Shown here in pieces: positions 13,811 to 27,900 of a stretch of DNA of 64,000 nucleotides (position 1 is its first letter; the number at the start of each line of letters is the position of its first letter). Source of the stretch: Sclerodactyla briareus. Taxonomy: Eukaryota > Echinodermata > Holothuroidea > Dendrochirotida > Sclerodactylidae. The notes beneath the pieces were generated by a model. It ran no database searches. It was not told the origin of the DNA and saw nothing but the letters and a program-made list of their open reading frames with translations. The stretch spans positions 186,001-250,000 of the forward strand of contig JAODTK010005657.1 in assembly GCA_026419785.1 (NCBI GenBank), read 5' to 3'. A program made the translations under genes and the position numbers.

Positions 13811-13927
13811 GTAATACTTCTCATGTCTTACGCTCAAAAAAATGACACCAAAACTACAATGCTTTGTATTCCTTGACTTCCGCAGCTGTTCAGGTTTCAT
13901 GTACTGATTATGAAGGAAGCTTGGTAT

Positions 13928-13990
13928 AGGTGATAATAATGGATTGATTTGTATAGTGCGAAATACAACATGCTCTAATAAGTGCTAGCC
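13928..13990 (+). repeat. possible CR1/L2-type 3' tail
   Basis: GATTTGTATAGTGCGAAATA, then ATGCTCTAATAAGTGCT, resembles the degenerate hairpin tail (TTTGTATAGCGC..GCTCTAAAGCGC) found at ends of CR1/L2-derived elements. Confidence 0.3.
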
Positions 13991-14934
13991 ACAAACAATA
14001 CGAAAATCAACTATACAGACGAAAGTTCAAACTGATTCGATGTAAGCTAGATATGTGTTTTTGAGGCAGTTTTCGCGAGGCCAATACATTGGGAGCAGTT
14101 CATGGTGGAGGAGGCTTGTTCAATAGGGTAGGGCAGCCACAGAAGGAGGATTTCTACACTCATAGTAATTGCTTTGTTGTAGTATAGATCTTGACATGAA
14201 TTATGAGCTTCAAAGTTCCATTCAGCTTTGAAATATTTGAGAAAATAAGCATCAATTATATTTAAACTCAATGCCAATCTTTTTGATACCACATCTACAA
14301 GAAGGACTCTAGTCAAAATACAGCACTCAAATCAATGTAAATTCTTGGAGAAAAAGTGATCATCAAACAGCATTTTTTAAAGAATACAGCAGGCCACAAC
14401 AAATGTATAAGTTTCGCCACAGTGGACCTAATCCACGAAATTACAAATTTTGACCTGATAAGCTACCGTTTCAATAGGGTTGGTCCCAATCGTAGTTGTG
14501 CTTTTAATCAGTCAATACAATAGATTACCACGCGAATCTTCATGAAATGAGGGCTGAATGGAACAATTATTTGGCCAGCCAGTAGGGACGGATGCCAGGG
14601 TGGAGTGGTATGCTCCATGCTTCTGTTTGCCCATCGTAATTTCAGGATGTTTTTCGAGAGGTTTCGCAGCCCTCCAATACGCACGGTTTTCCAATTCAGT
14701 GAAATCAATGCTCCTCTGCACTGACCCGATAAACAATGATGACTATGCAATCACCATGAGGTACAATATTGGCGATCATTATGGGGAACCACTATACCAA
14801 GTCTGAGCCACGTTGCCGTGTGTCCGTTCTCCACAATCTCAAATTCCTCCACCAAGTTTCAAACGTGGTTAAAAAACCAACTACGCTGTGCTAATCATAA
14901 TATTCATAATTGTTCACAAGATTCTTAGCTTGAA

Positions 14935-15535
14935 TCCTCCTTGACCCTTTGACCTGACCCTAAATCAATAGAAATTGTGTATCAAGCACCAGGAACCAGA
15001 ATTTAGGTAGGATAGAGTATCGTTAGTTAACATGCTAGAATTGGCCGAGATATAAATTCTCTCATTTTCCACCAAACCTGACCCCCAGTTTACACTAAAA
15101 TCAATAAGCTATTACTCTCATGAGACACCTATACACCAAATTTCAGTCTGATTGGACCTAAATTCTTGAAACTAATGATGTTACAGCTAACCTTGGCCAA
15201 AATATGATCCATTTCTCACCATTTCCTCCAGTCCCACCCGAAAACAATAGGTTCATGTACTATCATGAGAAAGGTACACAATTTCAATTGATCAACCAGG
15301 CATTCTGGACCTTTGGTTATAACAAAATTTGGACTTTCCTCTGCTGACATCAGATGACCCTTGACATAACCCCAAAACCATAGGGAGCATGTACTCTCAG
15401 AGGAGCTTCACTACAAAGAATTAGCTTTATCCATCCAGGGGGGCCAAGTTATGATTTATTATTAGCCCAGCATCACACACACACACACAATGCACACATG
15501 TCATGACTGCATAGATTCCTCTGCCCCCATCGGAA
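14935..15535 (+). repeat. four imperfect ~125-155 bp units plus (CA)n and a fixed tail
   Basis: Units start near 14940, 15080, 15235 and 15360 with TGACCTGACCC..AAATCAATAG, followed by CATGTACTCTCATGAG-type and TTCAGTCTGATTGGACC-type text. A (CA)n tract (15474-15490) and CATGACTGCATAGATTCCTC tail follow. The same layout recurs at 10210-10640 and the tail at 51330-51356. It covers the likely 3' end of the cyt b561 transcript. Confidence 0.5.
15455..15460 (-). promoter_or_regulatory. possible poly(A) signal AATAAA of the cyt b561 gene
   Basis: AATAAA on the minus strand about 370 bases past the stop codon. It lies inside a repeat block, so it may be fortuitous. Confidence 0.25.
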
Positions 15536-15827
15536 ACAAACAAGGATAAGTTCCCTGGCTTAGGAAACAAATCTTAGTGACCCCAAGTCTACTTTGGCAT
15601 TTAAGCAACCATAGTGGAGTCCCTTGACAGCATAAGAATTGCTTTCGGGCTCAGGTACACACTGAGAAACCAAATCCCGAAGTCAAGGCATCACCCTCTT
15701 ACTTTGATCCATACCATGACCCTGAGGTAATAATATCAAACTGATCACCACTGAGTGTCACACAAAATATTGTGGAGAACCTCAATGTGTTGGTTTTCCT
15801 CCCAATGGAATGATGCAAGGCATACAT

Positions 15828-15996
15828 TTACCATAGAACGGATAACACATTCACCCTCCTATTGTAGCGGTCCTCCAGGAGACGGCCGTATTTCGGGTTG
15901 GTTATTGTATATGTCAGGACCCCTGCAAACATCACAACCACTATAGCGAACACGTTGGTCAGAATTACTGCTGGAGACAGCTCATCGAACTTGTTT
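15828..15996 (-). CDS. CYB561-like: cyt b561 last coding exon (TM6 and C-terminal tail)
   Basis: This exon is intact. The acceptor is a strong pyrimidine tract, ctatccctctccccacag, before 15996. It enters with one base completing a codon, then reads NKFDELSPAVILTNVFA, IVVVMFAGVLTYTI and TNPKYGRLLEDRYNRRVN to a stop at 15828. The small-residue/acidic loop before the helix and the T-x-P-x-Y-x-R motif after it are the usual end of cytochrome b561 proteins. The short tail ends in VLSVLW. Confidence 0.8.
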
Positions 15997-18900
15997 CTGT
16001 GGGGAGAGGGATAGAAAAATATTAACTGCAGAGTGTCATCATCTCTCCACAAAACACACACAGGTGGAAGGCAGCTGTAAAATAAACAGGTATACCATAT
16101 TCATGGATTTGCTGTTACGTCAGTGCGTGTACGGGCAGTGGTCTATGTTATTTGTTACACGCTGGAGGGCTTATCCTAGCTTTTGCAGATGCAATTACTC
16201 CCGAATATTTCAACGTGCGTGTGGCAATTTTTCTGCACAGGTACAAAATATTCATGGAATTATTTCACCTCTTGTGACAACTGGAAGAAAATAGTACGAG
16301 AACCTATCTGAAAAGTTCAATATGCGATGTCAAGAAAGACTGTCCCATTGACTTTGTACATGATTTAGCTCTTGTTTACACTAGTGACTTCAGTAGGAAT
16401 ACTTTCCTATGTGACATAGGCATTTTTGATCTGTGAATACAATGGTTCTAAGTTTATGAGCTCTTACCATGCCAGTGGTTCATTGGAGTGTATTGGTAGA
16501 TACAGTAGCCAGATAAGTTTTAGTGACAGAGCAACAAATCTATATGCGGGTATATATTTCCATTGGGAAGAAACAGTGAACAATACTTTCTATTAATCAG
16601 CTTTATACCCAAGGCGAGGGGTCCACATGACTATAAATGATACTATTCAGAACTTGTATATATAGTTTTTAATATGATCTTGTTCTGTGTAGTTGTCTCC
16701 AAATAGGCTTGGGTTTGCCCACCCATAGTCACCTCCTTAGCAGGGGTGATTTGGGCTGGAAGCCAGTGATCTGTTCGGCGCCCATGAGCGTGAAAGTGTC
16801 TAATACATATTGGCAAAGTACACACTACCTTCCCACCTCCTCTCAAAAGGGAGCTCGGTCCCATTTTCATGAAATCACCTTGCTCATTCATATGAGGAGT
16901 GTTCATACAGCAGTTCCACAACCCGCGCCAGACAAGTGGCAACATTAGAATCCTCAGCTGGCTAACATCAAGCAACTTGAAACCTGATGAAACCTCAATA
17001 TTATTATAATATTCCTTCTTGATAATGAGCCATGATCTAGCGAATTAATCCGAGGCGCAGCGTCCAAGGTAACCTCCTTAGGGATTCTGAAATGAAGCCA
17101 AGGCATAATGATATTCAACCACTAAAGCAGCCAGAATGTGATCAGTTGTGAAGAACTGTGAACTCCCTGAAGAGTTCCTGCAGTAAATCACCATCCTCCA
17201 CCCACCATCTAAAGGGCACGGTATATCTCCCTACTCCCTAGCGGTGGTATGCCATCATTAGAATACTGAGTCCAGGCTCTCACACCCGATCTTGTGAACC
17301 AAGAGCCAGCCATCCTTACGCCCTGAATTCTTCAGAAGTAGCTCTAGACCGCTGTCATAACTCATAAAAGCTTCCATTGGAGGAGGGGCGGGGGTGGGGG
17401 GGGGGAGAAAGAGACCATGATGAGGAGGAATACCTACTTTTATGTAGAGTTGAAGAAACCTTTTGCAAGTCTGCAAAATGGATTTTTCATTGTTAGAATA
17501 GTTTTTCTCCATCCTGATAGCACGCTGTGATGAGGAGGGAGAGAGTGGCTTTGAGTTGCTATGGGCGGTGGAGCTGCCATATTCTCATTACCACAAGTTC
17601 ACCATTTCCAACTCAACCATTTTTCCTGTCTTTCCTCCTCATCTCCTTTCAACACTTCCATTTTCCGGCTTTCCTTCCCAATGTCACTCTGCCCCTCCTC
17701 CCCCCCACTCCCACCACCCCTGCTTCAGGCTACTGCATTTTAGGGTGGTGGCTTATCCAATAAGGCAAATAGATACAGTTTTCCATTCTCGTTATAAGGC
17801 AGATACCACATATCGACTGGTGTTCCTCCGCAAGCCCTAAGTTTACACCTCAAAAAAACAGTCCCCCAAATTACATTGGGGCGCAATTTAGAGCGATTTC
17901 CCGAAACCTGCTGGGTCCAGTGTTGCCTGCAGTGACAGGGCCATATCAGAGAGGAGTACCGCATATGTCAGTTTTGGCTATTTTGGGGAATTCTGACCAT
18001 TTTCTGAATTGACACTTGGATGCTGGAAAATCTGATTTTTCCGACTGGCAGCCCCGATCGAAAATAACCTAAAAAGACACAGGCAACCCTGGTGAGAAAT
18101 CTAAACTGTGAAGGTATGGTAAATTGAAAGTGCCATGACAGGTATGAATGTCAGCTTCAAAATGGTGGGTGGCTCATCTCTGGAAGTTGTTCTGTTGGGT
18201 TTCCGCACTGGTGGAACGTAGTCAGTTTAGTGTGTAAGTCCAAGTGACGGCTATGTGGTGTGCCCCCTTAGTAATTTTTTGAGTAAAAAATGTTTTGAGA
18301 GCATTTTGGGTGCTAGGTGTGTCAGTGTACTTGATTTGATGTGGTTTGTACATAAATGTGTCAAATAGTAGTGTGTGAGATTCAGAAGGGCAATTAATAC
18401 TTTAATTAATTTAATTAATTGATAGTTGTGTGATTTTGTGCACTATGAGAGGGGCTGGGCCCCAACTTGGCTATATGGACTTGCACAGGATGCCCCACAG
18501 ATGCTCATTACAAGCTCCCATACATATTAATATCTGGAACCAACTTCAAAACAAGTTAACCTACAAACTATCGCAGCATCGATCGATCGTGCAGTAAGCA
18601 ACGCTGGTCACTGTCTCTAGTGCCAGCACACCGACTAGACTTGCATGAGCAAAACATTGACCACGCTGAACGGGTGAACTTGTAAACATTGTAACATTCT
18701 TGCTATGTTTAGTCTGCATGAATCGAGCTGGTGCAGAAACGGCCTGGGGCAGGTGAACATGCATTGCATGGTGGAGTTGTACAATTATATTATTCACAGA
18801 GTAAGACATCGGATACCTAGGCCTAGCCCTACTGGAGGTTTGTTTGCTTAGGCTAAGCCAAGGTATGCGAATTGTGTACAAACGCTATCTGGATGATGGG

Positions 18901-21900
18901 ACTCGGTTATGTGGCCTTTACCAGTGAGCCTTCATGAATCAGCGCTCATGGCAGAGGAGAATTGAAGGTTTGCTTGATAGTATCATACTATTTGATTTGG
19001 CTCCAGCAACGAAAATGATGGTTGTAGGATGGCTGGAGCCCGAAACGTGAAAAACGCCTCTGTTCCAGCCTATTGCGTCTCAGCTGGGCTCTTCGCGATT
19101 TGTAGTCCCTACCCCTCATATAGCTTGTTGTAATCACGCCTCATTTGCATTTCTTTCAGAGTGGAACTGGAAATTGTTCCCGTGTGCATTGCGTTGTGGT
19201 CATTCCTCTGGAATCGACCGTTCTGGGGGCTGGTACAGCTGTGCTTGGGGTTTGTCACCCTGAGCTGGAGCGCTGTTCACCCCCTCTGCCCTCTGAGTAC
19301 GCGTGCCGGGACGTCTCGAGGGGGGTTAACCAAGGTCTCTCGAGGAGATATGTAGTGAACTGCTTCCTGAAATCTGCTTGAAAACTCACAAGACCCTTGT
19401 GTAGGTCATATACACAAAATCTATTAAATAAGTTATTGCTGCTGACTGTCTAGACTAATATTGCCCCAAGGAGGAATGGGCAGATACCTACATTAGGGGT
19501 CGGATAAGTAAGACTGCCTCTCTGCTCCCATTTGGAGAAAAGGGGATTACTTGAATCATGGGCTGGGACCACACAACCAGGGATATTTTAGTTAAATATT
19601 ACATACCAGAATGAGGCTAAAGTGTACAGTGCATATTGCTTAGGGAATAATGCGCGATACTACGGTGTATTGGCAACGGCCCTCTCAGTTCGGCCGTTGA
19701 CCCATGTGGCCAACCACAAAGCCAATGAGGCCTCTCATAGCGGTAGGCTACAGTTGAACGGTTCCATTGTGCCTCCAGGAGACTGCAGTATGGTGATAAC
19801 TATGTGTTTAGCACAGTCCTTCAACTATGCTTCCATTCCTCACACACCCTTGATATTAGGCCCATACACAGATGTATGCATAGCTCAACCACACATGCTC
19901 ATGAATGTGGGTGGAAGATGGCAGCTTTCAAGAGGGAGGGGCATTAATTCTTCATACAAATACATGTTCATTGACTGAGTTCAGTTTCTTACCAATTGTC
20001 CAAATCCACTCCCACTGAAGGCCGCATACCACATATAGACTGTGTTCCCCGCCAGCCCTAAGTTACCCCTCAAAAAAATAGTCCCCCAATTACCTTGGGG
20101 CGCACTTTAGAGCCATTTCCCTAAACCTGCATGGGTCCAGTGTTGCCTGCAGTGGACAGGCCATATCATAGAGTACCGCATATGCAGTTTTGGCTCTTGG
20201 GGCTAATTTCTGACCTTTTCTGAATGACACTTGGATGCTGGAAAATCTGATTTTCCGACTGGCCAGCCCGATCGAATAACCTAAAAGCACAGCAACCCTG
20301 GTGAAAATCCTAACGGTGAAGGTATGGTAAATTGAAAGTGCCTGAAAGGTATGAATGTCACTTCAAAAGGGTGGGTGGCTCTCCCTGGAAGTATGTTCTG
20401 TTGGGTTCAGCTCTGGTGGGACGTAGTCGTTTAGTGTGTAAGTCAATGGGGGGACGGCATATGTGGTGTGCCCCAAACCTCCATTGTATCCAAGCCTGCA
20501 TTTGACCTTTAAGGTGCCAAACACAACTAGCCAGGGTTTCATGTACCTCGCTCTAAATGGAACATGAGATCAAACCGCTAGCTTTAATACCAAAGTGGTT
20601 GAGGTTTCTATTTTCTATACCCCTTAGAAAGGAACCTAAATATTGTCTGCATCACCCTCCCCTTTGAAATTTTTGATGTTTAAACATCCTCAGAATCAAT
20701 CTGTACTAATTTATTTTCACAATTTACCTTTTTTTTTCATTGTTATTCACACCTCACCCTAGCCGCTACCAATGAAAGATTGCTCAATGCATTTTCCAGC
20801 AAAATATTGTTTGGGGGTCAAAATATGACTGGTAGCATACGCCCCCCCTCTGTGATTGCGCACTGGCAAGTCTCAGACCATGGTAGATACTTGTCCTTAC
20901 ACCATGTTCAGATAGGGTTCTCATTGGATGGCCCTGCATATACCCGCCCATTGACCGACCTTTGTATCAGCAATCAGATGCCCTGCAGGTACTTCTATGC
21001 AGAGCAACGGACCAGTGGAACTGGTGTTATCAACTAACAATGAACTCCACCCCATTAATCGATCATCTAAACTAAAAGGAAGGTTCCCATCAACAAAAAT
21101 CAATTGAACTAGCATGAGTTTCCTAATACACGACAAAGAAGCCGCATGATTACCTACCTGGTTTGTACCCTAACAGTAGCTATGGGAAGTCTACGTCGCC
21201 TGAATATCGGGGCGAAATTCCACTTCTGTACTGAATTTTTTTTCATGCTTAAACAAAGGGCGATGCTCTCTGTAATTGACCTAGTGGACTGAGACGACTG
21301 TTCATTTGTTTGAATTATAACTATCAGGGGTTCTGTGGCCATTTCATACAGCAACTTTCAAGTTATGCAAAATACAGCAATTCATTAGTTGATGTCAACC
21401 CCTCCAAACGGTCTCAGACTAATAATAAGGACTATTAAACAGCAAAACAAATAAACACAGTTCCCGGACCCTTTTGTTTTGGATTCAATTTTACCCAAGG
21501 ATAACCTTGACATCTGATTTCTGGACTCCCATATTTTGCAGTGGTTAATGATAATACTAACCTCCTTTCATGATCATCCCTCTATTTTGTAGGATATGAT
21601 TGTTGCTTTTCCAACAAATGTCAAAACTGAATCCATACCTGACCTTTGCCGAATGCCTGAATACTCTGTATGTACATTGATCAATGATACTACTGATGAA
21701 ACAGCCTTTCACATCTATTCCTGGTAGAGTATAAACCGCTTGAATTATTTATAGAACTGACCAAAGCTGACCCTCTTGGCCCTTTTACTAAATTTGATCT
21801 TAATTTGTGGACAGATAGACGACAGGTAAGATGATGACGTATTACCATGTGAAAGGAGCACAATTTAGCCTTAACCCCTCTTTTGATTGCCAAACTTCAG

Positions 21901-24900
21901 AATAGGAACCTAAAGATGTCTGCATCACCCTCCCCTTTGTAAATTTTTCATGTTGAAACGTTCTCAGAAGCAATCTGGTACTATTTATTGTCACATTTTA
22001 CTCTTTTTTTTTCATATTCACACCTCACCATGACCCTATCCCCTACCAATGAAGTTGCTCGGATGCATTTTCCAGCGGAAATATTGCTTGGGTCAAAATA
22101 TGATTGGGGGCATATGCCCCCTCCTCTGTGATGGCGCCATTGGAAAGTCTCAGACCATGGTAGAGACTTGGCCTGACACAATGTTTATTAGGTTCTCATT
22201 GGGCATGGCCTGCATTCTACCCGCCCATTGACCGACCTATTGTATCAAGCAATTCAGATGCACTGCAGGTACTTCTATGCAGAGCAACGGACCAGTGGAA
22301 CTGTGTTATCAGAAATAACAATGAACTCCCCATTAATCGATCAACTAAAACTAACAGGAAGGTTCCATCAACAGACCAATTGAAACTAGCAGGGAGTTCC
22401 TATAAACGAAAAGCCCATGATTACCTGGTATTGTACACAATAACAGGTAGCTATGGGAAAGTCTACGTCTGCTGAATACTCTGGCGGAAATTCCACTCTG
22501 TTACTGAATTTTTCATGCTAAACAAAGGTGCCAGCTCTCTGTAATTGGACCTAGTGAACTGAAGGGGACTTTCAATTTGTTTGAATGATAACTATCAGGG
22601 TTCTTGGCCATTTCAGCAACTTTCAAGTTATGCAAAATACAGCAATTCATTAGTTTATGTCAACCCCATACCAAGGGTCTCAGACTAATAATTAGGACTA
22701 TTAAACAGAAAAAATAAACCACATTTCCCGGGACCCTTGGGTTTGGATTCAATTTTACCCAAGGATAACCTTTGACATCTGATTTCTGAACATCCCATAT
22801 TTATCATTGGTTAATGATAATACTAACATCTTTCATGATCATCCCATCTATTTTGTAGGAGTATGAGTTGTTGGCTTTTCAAACAAAATGGTCAAAACTG
22901 AACCATACATGACCTTTGACCGGAAATGCCTGAATACTCTGTATGTACCATTGATCAATGATACTACTGATGAAATTACATGCACTTTCACATCTATTCT
23001 GTAGGAGTAGAAACCGCTTGATTATTTAAATAGAATGACCAAAGCTGACCCCTTGGCCCTTGACTAAATTTGATCTTAATTTGTCAACAGATAGACAGAC
23101 AGGTAGATAGATGAATATTACCATGTGAAAGGAGCACAATTTAGCCTTAACCCCTCTTTTGATTGCCAAACTTCAGAATAGGAACCTAAATATGTCTGCA
23201 TCACCCTCCCTTTGGAAATTTTTCATGTTGAAACGTTCTCAGAAGCAATCTGGTACTATTTATTGTCACATTTTACTCTTTTTTTTTTTCATATTCACAC
23301 CTCCCATGACCCTATCCCCTACCAATGAAGTTGCTCGGATGGATGTCGCATATATATATATATATTGCTTGGGTCCAAAATATGATTGGGGGCATATGCC
23401 CCCTCCTCTGTGATGGCGCCATTGGAAAGTCTCAGACCATGGTAGAGACTTGGCCTGACACAATGTTTATTAGGTTCTCATTGGGCATGGCCTGCATTCT
23501 ACCCGGCCCATGACCGACCTATTGTATCATGCAATTCAGATGTACTGCATGTACTTTCTATGCAGAGCAACAGACCAGTGGAACTGTGTTATCAGAAATA
23601 ACAATGAACTCCCCATTAACTGATCAACTAAAACTAACAGAAAGGTTCTATCCACTGTGAGAAACTTCCACTTTTCATGCACCTGTGAACAATTTACCGA
23701 TATGCAAGTTCTTGCTGAATTTACATTCAATAGTTACCCTACCAGGGCCTATTGCTCATGCTTATTGCATCATGCAATTTAGGGGCATGTCCTTTTTTGG
23801 AGGGGGTACAGCAATCATAACCGGTATTGTGGTAAATACAGTCAACAAACCAATTGAAACTAGCAGGGAGTTCCTATAACGAAAATCCCATGATTACCTC
23901 GTACACAATAACAGGCAGCTATTGGGGAAGTCTGATGTTTGCTTAACATTCCGGGGGTAATTCCACTTTCTGAATTGTTCATGCTAAACAATGGTGCCAA
24001 TAGCCAGTAGCTCATCTGTCAGCTCTTTGTAATTGATGTGGTGAACTGAAGGGGACTTTCAATTTGTTTGAATGATAACTATCAGGGTTCTTGGCCATTT
24101 CAGCAACTTTCAAGTTATGCAAAATACAGCAATTCATTAGTTTATGTCAACCCCATACCAAGGGTCTCAGACTAATAATTAGACTATTACAGAAAAAATA
24201 AACCACATTTCCCGGGACCCTTGGGTTTGGATTCAATTTTACCCAAGGATAACCTTTGACCTCTGAACATCCCATATATACTGTCGGTCTATGATAATAC
24301 TGACCATCTTTCATTCATGATCATCCCATCTATTTTGTAGCAGTATAAGTTGTTGGCTATTCAAACAAAAATGGTCAAAACTGAACCATACATGACCTCT
24401 GACCAAAAATACCTACTGTACTATTTATTGATCAATGATGATCTGATTAAACCTAGACATTGCCGTTGGGTTAAAACCGCCGACATGTATATCCCCCGCA
24501 GAAATGGCCTTTGTTGACCTCGTTCGGAAAAAGCACATTGAAGTTTAAGTCCATTTGACCTCTGGTGCCTTTGAAATGCCTTACCTGTTGTTCAAGACCA
24601 ACTGTAATTCACATTCTCCAAGTTTCGTTTGAATTCGACAAAGTTAGAAAATCTCAAATAAAATGCAAATTTGACCTCTGTGCATTACCGTCCATGTTTT
24701 TCGGGACAAATTTTGTCCCACTCCGCAAGTTTCATGTAAATCAGACTAAATTTGATCTTAATTTGTGGACAGACGAACAGACAGGTAGATAAAATGGATA
24801 TTACCATGTAAAAGGAGCACAATTTAGCCTTAACCCCTCTTTTGATTGCCAAACTTCAGAATTTTGAATTTATCTCTTTCTTGACTGCCGAACTTGGGAA

Positions 24901-27900
24901 AAAAATATAGGCACAATTCCGGCAAAATATAGAACTGGCAATCTGACCATCTCCAGGTTAAAAGAATATGCCAGAACTGGGAGCACAATAGGCTAGGACA
25001 CTGCTAGTGTAGTTACGATGGGTTATTGTCCAGTCATCTTTAATGAATCTGGTGAACACTTACGTTGTATATAGAGTTTTTTTCTGTTAATCCTGTCATG
25101 CAGCATACTACACCATACCGAGCAGGAAAATCCCGAAGAATACATGGACTGCCTTGAAGGCCACCCTCGTATCTTCTTTGGCACTTGGAAACAGGAAGAC
25201 TAGGAAGCTGATCAATATCTGGAAGAAAGGGATAAATACCAACGACTAATTAGATTTAAACGGACTAAGGTTGCAAGGTTGTTGTTTTTGTTTTTGTTTT
25301 TTTCATTCCATTTAGAGGTCCCATCAACTCAACTATGACAGAAAGAAGATTATACCTGCTGGAGAAGGATTACCGATTGATATCGAGAAGGTGAGTATTA
25401 AAATTCTCACACCTCCTCTGACCAATTGAAACATGAGGCGCTCTGACCCCCCTCCCCTCTCCAGACGATTCTCTTGGGTCAAATTCTGGGGCCCCCAGGC
25501 AGTGAACAGTACTCATAACATGTCACTTACAAGAGATTCAAGCGTTAAAGGCCAACTGCAGGCTTGGGGATAAACAGTGGTTAGTTGTGGGAGAATGTAA
25601 ACTACATCTAGAGGGACCACACCCCATTCAATATGATGTTCCTACGTTGGATTTATTGGCCTTCAAAGTTTCGGGGAGAATCCCAATTGTGCAATTGCAT
25701 GACGTCACACTTGGACAACCCGGGAAGTTATGTCACGTATTTCATTGTTTCATCATTTCGTTGATAAGTCAACATATAGCACAGTTCTGTTGTCTTTCTC
25801 TCATCAATAACATTACACCCACCACCACTACAATCGATCCTCCCTCCCATAGCCTACATGCTTTCGAAGTGAAAAATCATGTGTGATCACAATAGAAAAC
25901 AAAGAATTGTTTGCAAATTTTGTGCAAGTATGCCTAATTCATCCTGCAGTTGTCCTTTAATGTGAACTTCCTTTTATTCCATTCAAGGGCTTCACAACAT
26001 GGCGGGGGAGGGGTTTAACTCTCAATACCCAGAAAAGATATACACCCAGAAAATTCCCGAGCGACAATTCTTATGCAGTACCCACCTGTATCCATAAAAT
26101 GAAACAAGTGCCCAGCCCCAACCAGCTGTGAAGACTGTGAGCGTTAGAATAGCCTTCAGCATTGTGGTACTTGAAGACCGCAACCAGGCCGCACTACGCC
26201 ATGATGAAAGCCCAGGAGGTGCAGCACTGCGTGGGCCACCTTCAGCTTGAACTTTGAGATCGTGGACCCTGCACCGAGCTTGAAGAGTAGCACAGCTGGG
26301 GCTGTGAGACAGCAAATTAACAGAAGAAAGTTAGTCTGATGACATGATGGATGGATACTTCTGCGGGGAGGATAAAACCTTATCATGGCTCTGTAGTCGG
26401 TGTTTGAAACTGAAAATTGGTACTGTAGGTGGGTGGTCCAGTTCAATAAGAAATAGATTTGTTCTCCTATTGGCGAGTGTTGGAGCACCCTAGTCTGGTC
26501 GTCGGTCTCGACATTTCGGAGGACTTCGTCCTCTTGACTCAGCCCCCGGATTCGCTCTGCTCGCTCTTGACGCGGCTGATTACGCAGAAATTCTGATCCT
26601 ACATTGATCATCATACACACCATGCACTACTGCCTTGTTTGTCAATATCATCAAAATTCTAATCATTTCAGTTCAAAGCAATAGTGCATTCCGGATTCCA
26701 CAATAAGCGAGGGCCCCGGGGTTATTAGCTCCCTGACTGCATCAATAACCCAGGGTACCACTCAAATTTTATGAACCACAAGGGCAATTTTTCAGGGCGA
26801 AGAGCCCCCAAGTTCTTCAGTTGATCACACTGAATGGAGGATCGCATGCGGTTTTGAGAGCAGACTATACTATGGCATGTAATAATGCTTTGAGCCATGT
26901 TTTATAGGCTCTGGGGTTTATTTACTCATTTGAAGCCTCTGGCCTCTATGCAGGAGATGAAAAAGTCATTATTGCCCCTGGTTCTATCAGAGTGACCCCT
27001 GGTCTCATACCAGAATCCATGAACTAAGGGGCTTTCTGTTGTCAAGGAACCCTGGTATCCGGTCCCCATTATTTCCAAACCCCTTGTGCATTCACTGACT
27101 GACTGCACTTGTTGAAATGGCTGTCATCAGAGGTGGCATCCTCATGAGCCTACACTTCTGTTCCCATCTGTTTGCCAACACGATGGAACTGTTGTCTGGA
27201 AAAATGTTATGGTCCATGGGAGTGGGAGATGGACATATCAGTTGGGGTTAGTTGTTTTGGGCGGTTAGGCAATAGTTATATTTAGCAACACTGGCTGTCA
27301 TGTAAATCCATGGCTATTGTAATGAACTTCTGTGGTGATGACTTCAAACTCTAAAACAGGTATGTGTGAAAGCTATTGGAATTCGTCAATGATTATGCAA
27401 GATTAAAATATAGCGGCCTACTCTGTCTGGCAGGGGATGATCAATACAGGACTGACTGCCCTATTTTCCGTTTTGGACCTAATACCATGTATGTTTCTGC
27501 AATACTGGCTAGTTGTAACAGGGTCTAGAAGACTTGACTCAGTGCTGTACTCCTCATCTGTAGGAGGAAAAACATTTTGCAGCTGGTTTGAGCTAAATTT
27601 GAGGCAGAAAAGGGCCACAAATTCAATTCAAGCAAAATCTGCCCCCAAAATTCATAGAATGCCCAAATAGATACATTGCATGAATTGTTGCATGCCCCTC
27701 GCCTCCCCCTGCCCCCTGCAAATGGCTTGAGAAATCGTTTTCGCTAGGTACTCACAGTTTCCATAAAAGAATATGAACCCTGTAACCATCAATAGAGGGT
27801 GCTAGGTTGAACGCTTCTCGGAGTTTTTGTCCATGCAAAGCCCTCCGTAGTATTTGCGGTGAGCAAGGCTACAGAGATACCGCTGAGAGGCCGAGAATCT

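Larger units (their letters stand above)
20615..24863. repeat. tandem triplication of a ~1.3-kb unit inside the cyt b561 intron
   Basis: Three head-to-tail copies: A about 20615-21896, B 21897-23171, C 23172-24863. Each begins near GGAACCTAAA..TGTCTGCATC, passes the exon-like segment, and ends near a CACAATTTAGCCTTAACCCC stretch (clear in B and C). B and C are closer to each other than to A. C carries about 190 bases extra (23654-23845), a (TA)n run (23347-23366), and a replaced segment (24445-24745) matching the dispersed element with a CCGCCGAC start. Copies differ by many single-base indels. Confidence 0.85.

Noticed and set aside
16643-16975. 110-codon minus-strand frame in the last intron of the cyt b561 gene
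   Set aside because: No membrane-helix or cytochrome b561 similarity, and splice phases do not require it.
19145-19381. Possible plus-strand exon after a good acceptor (ttgcatttctttcag), reading NCSRVHCVVVIPLESTVLGAG, weakly like an integrin-alpha stalk
   Set aside because: No donor, no neighbouring exon, and it lies inside an intron of the opposite-strand gene; similarity is too weak.
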